A stretch of DNA of 64,000 bases from Alentia gelatinosa. Its lineage: Eukaryota > Annelida > Polychaeta > Phyllodocida > Polynoidae. Below the pieces are notes generated by a model. It searched no databases, was not told the DNA's origin, and saw nothing but the letters and a program-made list of their open reading frames with translations. Positions within the stretch are counted from its first letter, which is position 1. Every line of letters begins with the position of its first letter. The stretch is from the NCBI GenBank assembly GCA_950022655.1, contig OX465580.1, positions 46,622,028 to 46,686,027 on the forward strand. The letters run 5' to 3'. Positions 10,924-21,889 of this stretch are shown here, piece by piece. The translations under genes were made by a program, and so were the position numbers.

Positions 10924-11565
10924 GCCCTGTTTTTTAGTCACGACCATTGTGAGCTCAGGGCGCCCCATGATCTACCAGCAATATCACGACAGTTTGGACT
11001 ATACAAGATGTGCAATAGACGATGTCGTAGTGCGCCACGGGAGATCGCCGCTAAAAGTGTCATACTTAGACAGTAAAAGTCTAACTCACTGTGTGTATAT
11101 AGAGGATTTTTCTACTTCCCGACGGGATTAAGCGATGAAATTTTAACACGAGTATGGGATACATATATCATATTATCATACCAAATATCAAGAAAGTCAG
11201 CCGTACCGTCCCGTAGATATCGGTGTGGCCAGTGTAGCTTCACCCTCACATGATCTAATTTACTTCACTCTCCCAGCAGAGATTCTGCGCTCGACACCGC
11301 GGAAGATCTGCTGGGAGAGTGCATGTACGGGAAGTGAATTTGCGCATTCGGTACGACATGTCCCTAGATGTCTTAGGTCTAAGACAGTTTGTAAGACATT
11401 TTCAACCACGTGACCACGTGATTGTCGTGACTATAGCACACTTCAGACCACCCTAAGTCTCTTAGAGCGGTGATGGTTAGCCTACCCCCTAAAATTTCAC
11501 GACTATAGCACACTGAAAGCAAAAACATGTCGCCCATAACGATGGTCGTGACTAAAAAACAGGGT
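10924..11565. mobile_element. Non-autonomous TIR element, GCCCTG family
   Basis: The left end is GCCCTGTTTTTTAGTCACGA and the right end is GACTAAAAAACAGGGT. It is flanked by CCAGG (10919-10923) and CCAGA (11566-11570). At 642 bp this is one of the shortest members. It carries one reverse copy of the shared module (about 11130-11200) and a perfect-looking 56-bp hairpin at 11266-11321. Confidence 0.87.
11266..11321. repeat. 56-bp hairpin unit CACTCTCCCAGCAGA...
   Basis: The unit starts CACTCTCCCAGCAGA and ends TCTGCTGGGAGAGTG, a 15-bp terminal inverted repeat around a GC-rich centre. The same unit is found at 26711-27167 (split by a LINE). Left halves occur near 40420 and 43151. Confidence 0.65.
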
Positions 11566-11570
11566 CCAGA

Positions 11571-11828
11571 TGTCCCTATGTCTGTGTGTAGGGTTGTCTG
11601 TCTATATATATGTGTGTATGATTGTGACTTGCATATGTGTATCTCTGTCTATGTCTGTTAGTGTAGGAGTGTCTCTGTCCATAGGTCTGAGTGTATGATT
11701 TAGTGTGCTAAAGCTAGTGTCTTTCTATATATCTGTGTGTATCACTGTTGGTGGGAGTGTCTCTCTATCTATATATCTGTGTGTATGTGTGTACTGGTGT
11801 TTATAAGTCTTTGTGTTTTACACTAGTT
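11571..11828. repeat. Degenerate TG/TCTG-rich simple sequence
   Basis: The stretch is built from GTCTGTGTGTA, TCTATATATCTGTGTGTATG and similar words. It is consistent with a decayed microsatellite lying directly against the 5' truncation point of LINE copy D. Confidence 0.6.
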
Positions 11829-12512
11829 GGGGTCATCTGTTATAAGGGCAGATACATGCACACAGTCGAAAGAAAACTGCAGCAAACTCTAGACAAACTT
11901 CATGTTTGGAGTGACAAAAACGGCTTCAAATTCTCTGAGACCAAGACATGTGCAGTTCACTTCTGTCGTAGACGAGGATGCGTGGACAAACCTTCCCTCA
12001 GTCTCCAGAATAAGGAACTGACAGTCCAAGAGGAAGTCAAATTCCTTGGACTGGTGTTTGACAGAATACTGTCTTTCAAACCACATGTTGAGTACCTTAG
12101 GAGAAAGTGTCAGAAAGCCATGAACCTTCTGAAGGTCCACAGTCACCCTGACTGGGGAACTAACTGTGAAACACTGCTGACTCTGTATAAGATGTACATC
12201 CAATCACGACTGGACTACGGATCAGTTGTTATTGAGTCAGCAGCAAAATCTTACCTGGACAGGTTAAAACCTGTCCAGAACCAAGGTCTACGACTGTGCC
12301 TAGAAGCATTTAGAACAACACCTGCCCAAAGCCTGTATGTAGAAGCAGGAATCCCCCCAATTCATCTGCGATGGGAGGGACTGTCTCTACAATACTCTAT
12401 GAGAGTTAGGGCCAACCCAAGAAACCCAGCGTACAACTTGATTTTCAAAGAGAATCACCAACTGTTTAAAGACAACCCAAATGCCATGAGACCATTCCCG
12501 GTCAGAGCATGA
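11829..12512 (+). pseudogene. LINE RT C-terminal half (copy D)
   Basis: This frame covers the post-YVDD palm and thumb, from ERKLQQTLDKLHVWSDKNGF to RANPRNPAYNLIFKENHQLF. Catalytic aspartates are absent by truncation. The frame ends at a TGA that copies A and K read as CGA (Arg). Confidence 0.88.
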
Positions 12513-12539
12513 GCTCAGTACCGAGAAGCAGGCATCCCA

Positions 12540-13493
12540 ATGAAGAGAATTAGAGGTGAGAGGCCTTCTGAAACCCCTCCATGGGATCAGGAAACGCCCT
12601 CAATCCTCTTTGACCTGGCAAAAAACAAGAAAGGTGACACCCCTGAAACTGTCTTTCTCAGGGACTATGAGACCATGAGGAAACGTTTCAGAGACCATGT
12701 ACCGGTATATACCGATGGCTCAAAAGAGGGTAACTGTGTCGGTTATGGAGTCCATACACCATACGGTGACCTGAAGAAAGCCCTCCATGGCAAGAGCAGC
12801 ATTTTCACAGCTGAGGCCAATGCTATATTGCATGCCTTGACTTGGATGAAAATGTCACAACACAAGAAATTTATAGTCTTCTCAGACTCTAAATCTTGTC
12901 TACAATCCATTTGACAGCATGATCCCAAGAATGCTGTCATCAGAGACATCAAACTGTCATACACAGAACTAAATAAAGAACATGGCAAAGAGGTGGCCAT
13001 GTGTTGGCTGCCGAGTCATATCGGAATTGAAGGAAATGAAGCTGCAGACCAAGCAGCCAAAAATGGATTGAGCAGAGAAGTTGGAGCCCACACAGTTCCA
13101 CATACAGACCTGAAACCAATGGCCAAGGAGCACATTCACAAAGCTTGGCAGAAACTCTGGAACTGCACCAGAGACAACAAACTACAAGAAATTGTAGTGG
13201 CTACTAGCCGAAACTTTAGGAAAGACAACATGACACAAACTGAACAGGTGAAACTGACCCGTCTGCGGAGCGGTCACACCAAACTGACACATGGGCACCT
13301 CCTAAGAGGTGAAGTAGCACCTGTGTGCCAGACATGCAACACTCCGCTGAGTGTAAAACATCTCATGCTACATTGTCAGGCCACCAAAGGGAGCAGGAAG
13401 AAATTCCTGAAGAATGCGACAACAATGCGCAGAAATGGCAAGAAAGAAATTCTTGACTTCCTCAGGGAATGTAAGATTTTCGATAAGATATGA
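12540..13493 (+). pseudogene. LINE RNase H and CCHC (copy D)
   Basis: Two open stretches in one frame, 12540-12914 and 12993-13493, are separated by a TGA at 12913 (Gly codon in other copies). They contain VYTDGSKEG, AEANAILHAL, FSDSKSCLQSI and GNEAADQAAK, then the CQTCNTPLSVKHLMLHC knuckle. A deletion just after (TMRRNGKKEIL) removes the VFHNT residues seen elsewhere. The end is FLRECKIFDKI, stop. Confidence 0.88.
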
Positions 13494-13734
13494 TTGAGAA
13501 AAGTAAGATGCCTGGATTAACCAGGCAGCATAGCTTGTTATTCCAACAGGATATGCAAATTTGAGTAAAGAAAACCAAAGTAAGTCTAATTGAACAAATT
13601 GGACGTTAAACTACCCAAACAAACAAACAAACAAGCTGCCTTCATTACGGTGAATACATAAAGTGTGACGGAAGATACAGAAACAATAGGTTGGCTATTG
13701 AAGAAACTTCTGAAGACACAATGATATTTTAAAA

Positions 13735-14337
13735 CAAATGAACGCCTGTTTCTGCGTGATAACACAATGAAGAAGCTGGGTAGGCAGCGATTTGGTACAA
13801 ATTTGAATTTTTTTTCACAATTTAGACTGAAAAGTTGAAATTTAACATTTCACCACCTTTCACAAACCACAAGCTAAGAGCAAAGTACATTGAAACCTTA
13901 ATATTTCTGTGTGAAAAGATATTATAGACATTCAACTTCCTGATACAAGATGAAAGGAAAGAGTTCGCACAATTTCACATTGTTTTAATGTCCTCACGTT
14001 ACGGTAAATACTTGAAAAGTGACGGTGAATACACACCACACACAGCCGAACAAGTTAAAGTTACTGGAGACATAATTTGGAATTTATAAGAAATGAACGC
14101 CTGTTTCTGTGTGATAAGACAACGAAGAAGCTGGGTAGGCAGCGATTTGGTACAAATTTGGATTTTTTTTTTCTCAATTTAGACTGAAAAGTTGAAATTT
14201 AACATTTCACTACCTTTCACAAACCACAAGCTAAGAGCAAGATACATTGAAACCTTAATATTTCCATCTGAGAAGATACTCTAGACATTCAACTACCTGA
14301 TACATCATGAAAGGAAAGAGTTCGCACAATTTCACAT
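13735..14337. repeat. Two direct repeats of about 250-270 bp
   Basis: Sequence at about 13735-13985 recurs at about 14085-14337. Both begin AATGAACGCCTGTTTCTG, share GAAGCTGGGTAGGCAGCG and end GAAAGAGTTCGCACAATTTC. Each is preceded by the TACGGT(G/A)AATAC motif, so the duplication probably includes the transposon's subterminal block. Confidence 0.8.
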
Positions 14338-14607
14338 GGTCCTCAGCCTTTGTATCAGAGGCTACCCACCACAGACTAGGTTTAATCTGTGGTGGGTCGC
14401 CTCTGATATAAAACTTCTTTTTAAACAGTTGAAGCTGAAACATTGAACCACATTTAACACTTAGCATACTAGATGCATGCACAAGATTGCATGTCTTTAA
14501 ATCGTAAATATAAAATCTTTTTGAGTCAGGGCAGGGGAAGGGGTGCAATCTCTTTTTACTTCATACATTTATAATATACCCACAGTTTCACTTTCTGACT
14601 ATAAAAA

Positions 14608-15944
14608 TTACTTGAAAGATTTAAACGCCCCGATTATGGACCTCCTTGTCTCTGGAGAGATGCTGAAACATCCCTTCCTCCGGCGAATCTCTACTGGTAC
14701 CAGAACCTTCATGAGTATCGATAATGTCTCAATATCCATCACATCACTCTTTCCTTTGGGCCACTTGAACACATCACATTGGCTGCTTGTCGGCCACATG
14801 AAAGTGACTGTGACAAGGTCAGAGATATTCAGAATTTGTGCCACAAACCACTTCTCTGAATAAACAACAGCTACATAGTCATCAGATACCAATCCTTCTA
14901 TACAAGAACGGCCAGGTATTTCAACATCCTCAGTCTCAGCTTGAGGCTGAGGATGTTCAAATAGCTGATCAGCTGCTTCAACCTCCTCAGGCTCAGTTTG
15001 AGGCTGAGGACGTTCAAACAGCTCATTCTCTTTCCACCCCTCACAGTGCAATGTGAACTGGCCGTTTAAAAAAAGCAGTCTTTGAAACATGAAGTTGCAC
15101 GCAGGGAGACAGTCCCAGGCTGTATTGAAACAGCTGCATGCGTTGACATAGTGCCCTTCACTTTACCAGTTGGGACAAGGTATTCCTTTAGCTGACTTGC
15201 AGAAATGGCGACTTCTGCATGTGTCACAATAATGTGCGTCTTTGCTGATGTGTCTGACTGTACACAAGCCACATATTCTGTGGCTGATTGGATGTTGGCC
15301 ATGCGTTTCACTGCCAAATCGGCTGTGCGCTTTGAAGCTGCACCCACCCCATCACAGGGGCCCTTCCCGTGCCCTGACTCAAAATAAGACCAGCTCGCTG
15401 GTATGCCAAACATTTGAATATTTCTGTATTGCAAAAATGCTAACACAGTGCCTGCCATGTGGCTTCGTTCGTCGGATACCATGACATATGATTTATGATG
15501 AAGCTTCTCATCCTGCATATAACTAACCACAATAGGATGAACAGTGATCTCGTCTTTGGAATAATAGTCACTCTGTACCTCTTGGTGATACTGAATGGCC
15601 CAGTTTTGGGCAAAGTCTAGCTGAGCAGTTACATGCTTTGTTGGTAACTTGTTTTTGAAGGTCAAAATCTGAGAATGCTGAACATGCACTCTTTCGGCAT
15701 GCGACTGAAAATCTTTTGTCTCCTTGATAAAAAGCTCTTTGAATTTGGACTTCTCATGAAGTTCTGTGACAAGCTTCAATTTCTTTGTGACTTGGCCTTC
15801 ACCATATGTCACTTCACAGCGCTTCCACTGTTCTGTTGTTACAACATCAGGTAAAGATTCCTCAAGTTTGGCTTCCAAGGTGGTAACGTAATCCCCAACC
15901 TCAATGAATTTGTCAGGATTTTGCACGAATCCTAGAGGCTTCAC
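14608..15944 (-). pseudogene. Transposase-like protein, catalytic and C-terminal part
   Basis: Two minus frames, 15944-15066 and 15090-14608, belong to one protein. The first has QLDFAQNWAIQYHQEVQSDY, MVSDERSHMAGTVLAFLQYR and the diagnostic-looking SGHGKGPCDGVGAASKR. I recognise this from uncharacterised animal DDE-like proteins, and an RNase H-fold role is inferred. The second has two near-identical acidic repeats (PQPQ-T/A-E-x-E-x-VE) and a C-terminal YSEKWFVAQIL...FMWP...FKWPKG block typical of the same proteins. The frame switch falls in a run of seven A (about 15067-15074). The spacing between AFL and QYRN looks short, so a strand carrying one acidic residue may be deleted. Confidence 0.62.
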
Positions 15945-16800
15945 AGCCTTCAGAAAAAAGAGCCATGTTTTGATGTATTTTACAAAGACAGACCATGCGG
16001 TTCATGTAATGAACAAGACAAATATTACAGGGCCTAGCCCAAAGAAATGATGCCAAACCGATCTTTTGATCAGGAAACTCGGACACATACTTTTTGTACA
16101 AAACGGACATAAAGTCAAGCAGTACAGAGATTTGTAACTTCTCTTTCTTAACGGTCATACAATCCTTCTTACCATGAAGGGTCATAGAGTTCTCAGCCCT
16201 GAGAAGAAACTCTAATACATGGGCCTTCTTTTCGGCAGACAAAGTACAACGCTGGGTCTTTTCGGTTTTCTTCGGTAACTGCCGGTCAACATCAAGCTGA
16301 CGGCTTATCTCGCTTGTCAAACGACTACTTTGAACGGGCTCACTTGCCAACAAATCCTTTCGCACAGTTTTACTTATACTTGTTTTCATTGCTGAAACAA
16401 GGAGATCTTGAGCAGACATAGACTTCATTATTTTGGGAACTTTACTTGGGCTGAGCCCATCTGACCTGATTATTGCTTCAGCCCCCAAGAAAGAATCATT
16501 TAGATCTGACCCGATTGTTACATCAGCCTCCACACACAAATCACCATCTACAACCTTAGACTTTTCTGCATGCTTAGTTCTATGAAGCTTCTTTTTCATT
16601 CGCCACAACTCTCTGCGTAGACGACTGTTCTGTGCCCTCTCTTTCTTAAGCTGCCTGAATGTACGGCTGACTTGACAGTTCACTCGTCTACGACTAGGAA
16701 ATGACATTCTGACTTTCAAGGGTTCCCTAGGATACATGCAAAGAACATTCATAAAAACTGATGGATAAAATGTGGAAACATGTAAAGAATGTGAATTCAT
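15913..16800 (-). pseudogene. Transposase-like protein, middle region
   Basis: The frame has a basic coiled-coil-like stretch (FRQLKKERAQNSRLRRELWR), a low-complexity acidic linker, then VLLDFMSVLYKKYVSEFPDQ and a Cys/His group (RPCNICLVHYMNRMVCLCKIHQN) that may bind zinc. The sense continues into the 15944-15066 frame: one fewer T in the run at about 15955-15960 would read HQNMALFLKAVKPLGF without interruption. The real exon probably begins near 16700 (MSFPSRRRV); residues upstream look like intron or UTR. Confidence 0.58.
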
Positions 16801-17590
16801 GAAAGGCCAGCTTCATTGGTTGAAAAAGATCTGAAAATGTACAATATTGTTACATGAAACTGAACATTGATCACAGATGATGAAAAATAACACAAGTTTA
16901 ACTGGTCCAGCTGGTCTGCTCCAAACAACGTCGTGTTACTTCCCGGACCTCCTCCTCCATGGTGGTCTTCCTGCGCTTCGCCCGTGAACTTTAAACATAA
17001 AAACAAAGAACAACTTGCAAATTTTACAGAACATGTATTATAAAATAGAAACTTGGAAAGAGTGATGTGAGTTGTGGTTATGAAAAATGAAAGACAGGAA
17101 TTATTTCATGTGGAATTTTATTCATGAAAGAGACTGAGAAAACATGGGGAAAAAATGTTATGCACAGAACAACACTCATAACTTAAAACAATTAAAACTT
17201 CCCCTGCTCACCATTACACAGCCGGCATTGCCTCCCCAAATGACCCTGCTATGCCAGGAACCTTTTGGGGGAAATGGCAATGTCATGTGATGTGTCATGT
17301 GATTTAAGTAATTTACCTTGGTGACTGATCATATTTTATTATACCAAATCAAAGGTCAATATGGCTCTTATAGATTGTAAAAAATGGAGAATAAAGCACC
17401 TATTTTATGATAAAGTATCATTTATAACATTATCATTTTGGAATAGAATTACTTTTTGCAATGAATATTCTAAAACTGCGAATATTCCTGGTATATAAGA
17501 ATTGTCAGAATTCTACCAATAGTGAGAAAACTCGATAAATGTTTTGCTAAATGTATCTATTAGTAAGGTGAAAAATTGTAAACCACTTAC

Positions 17591-17840
17591 GTGCAGATGG
17601 TCTTGCCTGTGAAGGGTCATCAGGTCTCCCAGCAGAGCGTTTCCGCAGCCGGTGCAGTGCCGTATTTATTCTGACTCTCTCCCGTTCCAAAGTGGCTTTC
17701 TCTTCACTTTCCCTCTCTAGATCTTCCCGTTTCACGTACTTGCCCCTGCACCGGCTCCGTTCTTTCTTACGGTAGGTGGGATCATCCCGATGGCGGGCCC
17801 TGTAGAGTCGGGCACGCTCCGCTGGTGTCTTGGGTGGCAT
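17591..17840 (-). pseudogene. Transposase-like protein, N-terminal exon
   Basis: It starts MPPKTPAERARLYRARHRDD and is highly basic and helical (YRKKERSRCRGKYVKRE, then ERERVRINTALHRLRKRSAG). This resembles the N-termini of the same uncharacterised transposase-like proteins. It ends at a consensus GTAAGT donor (17590 downward). An acceptor for the next exon could lie near 16985, where a short frame RRKTTMEEEVREVTRR is seen, or nearer 16710. The intron is about 0.6-0.9 kb. Confidence 0.55.
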
Positions 17841-18118
17841 AACTAGACCTAGACCTGTTGACTGATTACAAGAAGAAAAAAAAACAAACTATAACAAATA
17901 TATGATGATTTGTTAAGTAAATAACAACCATTGATACTTTCATGATTTTAAAAAATTTGTGGTTATAAAAATTCTACATGTAGTCCTTATTTAAATAAAG
18001 AGGGAATCTACAATTAAAAAACAGCATGGAAAATATCAACATCATTGTAGGCTATCAATTTCATATTGAAATACTGCAGGTATTCTCAATGAAAATAAAT
18101 TACAGATGAAACGGTGAA

Positions 18119-18640
18119 TTAATGTATTCACAGTCACACACTCTTTCTAGTATATTGCAAACAATTAGCAAGATATGTTGAAATATCATACACATATATA
18201 TTGGACATTATTATAGATTAAATAATATGTATACAGTTTATGACTGAGAGCACCGTATGGAACACATGGAGACAAAAATCTTCTTAAATGTATTCACCGC
18301 CATAAAGCATGTTTATCTATGTTGATTATTACAAAGAGTGATTTCAATGTATTCACTGCAGAACCCTCCTTATTTGAGAAGTGAAAATCCCACTGTCATT
18401 TGTATATATTATATGATTTTGAACTGATTTCCATAATTTCACTAGAAAATGTATTCACCGTCACGGAGTCAAACCGTTGTGAACACTACTGGGCCTCAAT
18501 GAAGTCATCAAAAGTTAGAAAATTCATAAATATAAACCTTCCACCTACAGTTAACAATGAAAACATTTAGAATAGCTGAAAGTTTCATTCAAGAATATCA
18601 GATATAAAAGGTACAGGTCGGTTTCTGTATTCACCGTCAC
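18119..18640. repeat. Array of TGTATTCACCGTCAC subterminal motifs
   Basis: Copies are at 18124 (TATTCACAGTCAC), 18289 (TGTATTCACCGCC), 18348 (TGTATTCACTGCA), 18450 and 18626 (both TGTATTCACCGTCAC). They lie in inverse orientation to the copies near 13644 and 14019. This placement is what a transposase binding array would look like. Confidence 0.6.
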
Positions 18641-18855
18641 GTTACCGTCACTCTAGGTTTGGTTTGATTGATGGAACCCTAGATTGCGGCCGGCAAAGTG
18701 AGGGAGCTGGTCCGAAAGTTTGAAAAACATCTTTTACAGGTTATAGAGTAAGAATACATATAAAATCATGTTTCCTCCATGATCTATATGCTATGTAGTA
18801 ACAAGACAAAAGACATGCTTTTATCCAATTGTACATTTTTCGTGCAGGTGGCCCA

Positions 18856-19575
18856 TATGCAACAGTATCTGGACAACAGGCAAGTACCCACCATCCTGGT
18901 CAGAGGCAGTGGTCATACCAATTCCAAAACCAGGGAAAGATATGAACATAGCCTCCAGCTACAGGCCCATAGCCATGACTAGCTGTCAGGCCAAAACAAT
19001 GGAGAGGATGTTGAACAACAGGCTGGTATGGTATCTAGAGTCCAAAAACTTGTTGACTCCCTACCAGTCAGGATTCCGAAAGGGTTGTAGTACCACCGAT
19101 CATCTGATTCGGCTGGAAAGCTACATCCGAGAAGGCTTTGCCAACAATGAACATGTTGTTGCCATATTTTTTTACCTGGAAAAGGCTTATGACACAACAT
19201 GGAAATTTGGCATCCTTCAAGACATGCATAACCTTGGACTGCAAGGAAGACTCCCACTGTTTGTGGAAGGCTTCCTTGCAAACAGAACATTCAATGTCCG
19301 CCTTGGTGTCACACAGTCGATAAAGGTCGCCCAGGAAATGGGAGTGCCACAGGGATGTGTTCTCTCAGTGACCCTCTTTGGCATCAAAATAAATGAGATA
19401 ACCAAAACTCTGCAGCGGGATATAAAGTGCTGCCTGTATGTAGACGACTTTGTTATCTGCTACAAGGCCAGTCATATGGCCACTGTAGAGAGAAAACTAC
19501 AACAAACTTTAAACAGTCTTGAAATTTGGAGCACTGAGAATGGTTTCAAGTTTTCAGAAATCAATATAGAAAGTT
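18856..19575 (+). mobile_element. I/Nimb-like LINE fragment, copy E (RT)
   Basis: This is a 5'- and 3'-truncated copy of the RT only. It starts near WTTGKYPPSWSEAVVIPIP and reads FRKGCSTTDHLIRLESYIRE, FFYLEKAYDTTWKFG (first catalytic Asp replaced by Tyr), GVPQGCVLSVTLFGIKINE and the intact CLYVDDFVIC box. It breaks off at GFKFSE near 19560. It has no 3' tail, so it was probably cut by a later rearrangement. It is diverged from copies A, D and K at about the level of copy C. Confidence 0.87.
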
Positions 19576-19620
19576 AAAAAAAATACTTACTTGGTCCCAT
19601 ACTGTCGTCTGCAAGTCAGG

Positions 19621-20507
19621 GCCCTGTTTTTTAGTCACGACAATCGTTATTGGCGACATCGGCCAGGCGGCAGTGTCCTATAGAGCCACGATCGTAGAAG
19701 CTACGACAAATGTGTTGTATCAACAACATCTAGAGAGCTCAAATGTGTTTTTTAGTCACGACACTCGGTGCCTAGCCGAGTGGAAAGTGTCGCCAACTAT
19801 GTCGTAGGTCTAAGGCAAATTTGGACATGTCGTACCGATTGCGCAACTCCACTGCAAATGGAAGATAAACAATGAAACTTTAACACGAGTAAGGGGTACA
19901 CATAACCTATAATCATACCAAATATGAAGAAGATCGGCCGCTATGAACCTGGAGATATACACGTTTGAATTTTGTAGTAGCAAAGGTGGCCAGTGTTAGA
20001 CTATAGAACGTCCCGTTGTCGCCAGGGCCATTTGTCTGTGTTTTAAGACATCGACTGCGCTTGTTCCTGGTTCATTTACGATCAGTTCAGAGGAACAAAC
20101 CAAGAACAAGCGTAGTTGATGTCAAGGTCGCCGCATAAATTAGCGGAGGTGTGGCCCAAAACCAAAAGTTTCTGCAGCTGGCATTTTCACACACTTCCTG
20201 TGGGAATTAAGCCATGAGACTTTAACACGAGTTTGGGGAACATGTAACCTATAAACGATCTAAATATGAAGATGATTTGCCACACCGATCTGTAGACATT
20301 ACCAAAACGGTTCCCTTGTTCTCTGATACAACCTATGACAATTCTATACTTGTTGTCAGCGCAGACACTTTGAGCTCCAATCATAGGCCGCAGGCTACGA
20401 CACTGTCTATAGGACGGCGGCCATTTTGTATCACCAAAAAGTGCCTTGGTCTCAAAGGACGATCTTGGCCATCGTGGATCTATGATATCGTGACTAAAAA
20501 ACAGGGC
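19621..20507. mobile_element. Non-autonomous TIR element, GCCCTG family
   Basis: The ends are GCCCTGTTTTTTAGTCACGA and CGTGACTAAAAAACAGGGC, flanked by TCAGG (19616-19620) and CCAGG (20508-20512). It contains two reverse copies of the shared module, at about 19868-19930 and 20205-20275, arranged in tandem. It is 887 bp long. Confidence 0.87.
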
Positions 20508-20569
20508 CCAGGCTGGTCAGTCTTTGACAGTGCATACAAATTTGGGTTCCACAACTAGGATGAAAGTGG

Positions 20570-21190
20570 CGCCACAGCATTCAGAAGCCCCCTCTGTTGT
20601 TATGCATTCGGACGATAACCACATTCGGACGATAACATTTAGATTTGATGGACATTAGCTCCTAAATGTACTAGGGTACACTTTCCAAATATATATCCCT
20701 AGATACCTCAAACTGGGGACTACACAATATATAAATATATCCCACTAATCTCAAAAATCAACTGATATAGAACAGATTTTACTGCATTCGGACGATAACA
20801 GCAAAACTACACCAATCATGACTTTGTATCCAACAATGCAACATTTTAACATTAACATTTTGTAAACGATTTTTTATGGATAGCTTCAGGGTATCTACAG
20901 TCTCTAATATATTTTTAGGAGATATAAAGATTACAAATTTATTGTTCTGTACTAAATATTAGGGCCTTTTACTTTTGCATTCAGACGATAACATTAAAAC
21001 TACCCCAATTTTAAAATTTTGATAGCTGCCTTGATAACTGTGATAGAAACACTTTCTCTCCTCTAACAATAGAAATAACTTAATACTATATAAGACACAG
21101 ATAAATATGTTACAAAGCATATTTTTTTTCAATTTCAGCATTTTCTGTGAAATTTATGATTTGCCCACTATGAAAAAGGCTGCAAATCAG
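20570..21190. repeat. Phased GCATTCGGACGATAAC motif region
   Basis: The 16-bp word GCATTCGGACGATAAC occurs at 20604, 20784 and, with one change, 20978. A half-spaced extra copy (CATTCGGACGATAAC) is at 20622. Spacings are 180 and 194 bp. The sequence between copies is AT-rich with related words (CTAAAT...ATATATCCC). It is probably a diverged tandem repeat or part of a non-autonomous element; no ORF. Confidence 0.55.
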
Positions 21191-21329
21191 AGGTATTTGG
21201 TCTCTAATTTTGAAAATATCTGATATAGCCCTAGAAAATCATGTATCCCACTAAAGCCTTAGGCAAAACGTTTTCAGGTAAAGTAAGAAAAAAGAGCAAT
21301 CTAAAATGTTAGAGGCTGGCACATGCATG

Positions 21330-21880
21330 TAAACAGTTCGTGAGAATTGACCATATATAGAAGCACTATAGTCGCAACGATTTCGCGCTAAGTATAAATC
21401 ATTTGTGTATTTAAAAATAGCTTCTGTAGTTCCCACGCCACGTCGAAATCCATATTAAGAATCATTCAAGGCTTTGTTTTTATTAATAAAGGACTCAAGA
21501 ACCTCACAAATACATTTTTCGAATAATTTAGATGGTATCTGTGTTCAGGTGATCGGCCTCCATTTAGCTATATTGTTTAAATTCCCCCCTTTATAGGTAT
21601 CGGGATAACCGTACCGATTTTCCATCTTTTAGGCACCCTTCCAGTGCTAATAGAGCAGTTAAATAAATGCGCAAACTCATTAGCCAAAATCATTGTGGCA
21701 TCCTTAATAACCCTACTCGACACGTCATCAATACCAGAACCTTTAGAAACAATGATATCTTTAGCTATTATAATAACAACTTCTGCGGTAATATTAATGT
21801 CAACATTATATGGCTCAATAGACAGACTTCTAATAGATTCAAGTAAGTTATTATACTCTGAGAGACCAAATTTCTAAAGC
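21330..21880 (-). pseudogene. LINE reverse transcriptase fragment
   Basis: Read on the minus strand, broken frames give GSGIDDVSSRVIKDA, VPKRWKIGTVIPIPIKGG and then RRGVGTTEAIFKYTNDLYLA. These are the RT blocks before and at the Q-GFR-x-ST motif of CR1/L2/Jockey-type LINEs. The catalytic YxDD part is not present. It is not closely related to the Nimb-like copies and looks old. Confidence 0.7.
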
Positions 21881-21889
21881 TAATATCAA

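Larger units (their letters stand above)
11829..13634 (+). mobile_element. I/Nimb-like LINE, 5'-truncated copy D
   Basis: Homology to copy A begins inside the RT just after the YVDD box (CYKGRYMHTVERKLQQTL). It continues through the thumb, RNase H and CCHC to a 3' UTR ending GGACGTTAAACTACCCAAAC plus a CAAA tail. It is very similar to copies A, H and K, so it is relatively young. Stops at 12510 (CGA to TGA) and 12913 (GGA to TGA) disable it. Confidence 0.92.
13635..18655 (-). mobile_element. About 5 kb DNA transposon with subterminal repeats and broken transposase
   Basis: The whole stretch behaves as one element. Its left side carries TTACGGTGAATACA (near 13644) and GTGACGGTGAATACAC (near 14019). 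Its right side carries the reverse complement TGTATTCACCGTCAC at 18626 and 18450, with weaker copies at 18348, 18289 and 18124. Inside, on the minus strand, is a transposase-like gene in at least two exons (17591-17840, then 16800-14608) broken by frameshifts. A direct repeat of about 270 bp occupies its 3' side. The exact termini and target duplication are not settled: the left boundary abuts the CAAA tail of LINE copy D. The superfamily is not named here. Confidence 0.65.
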
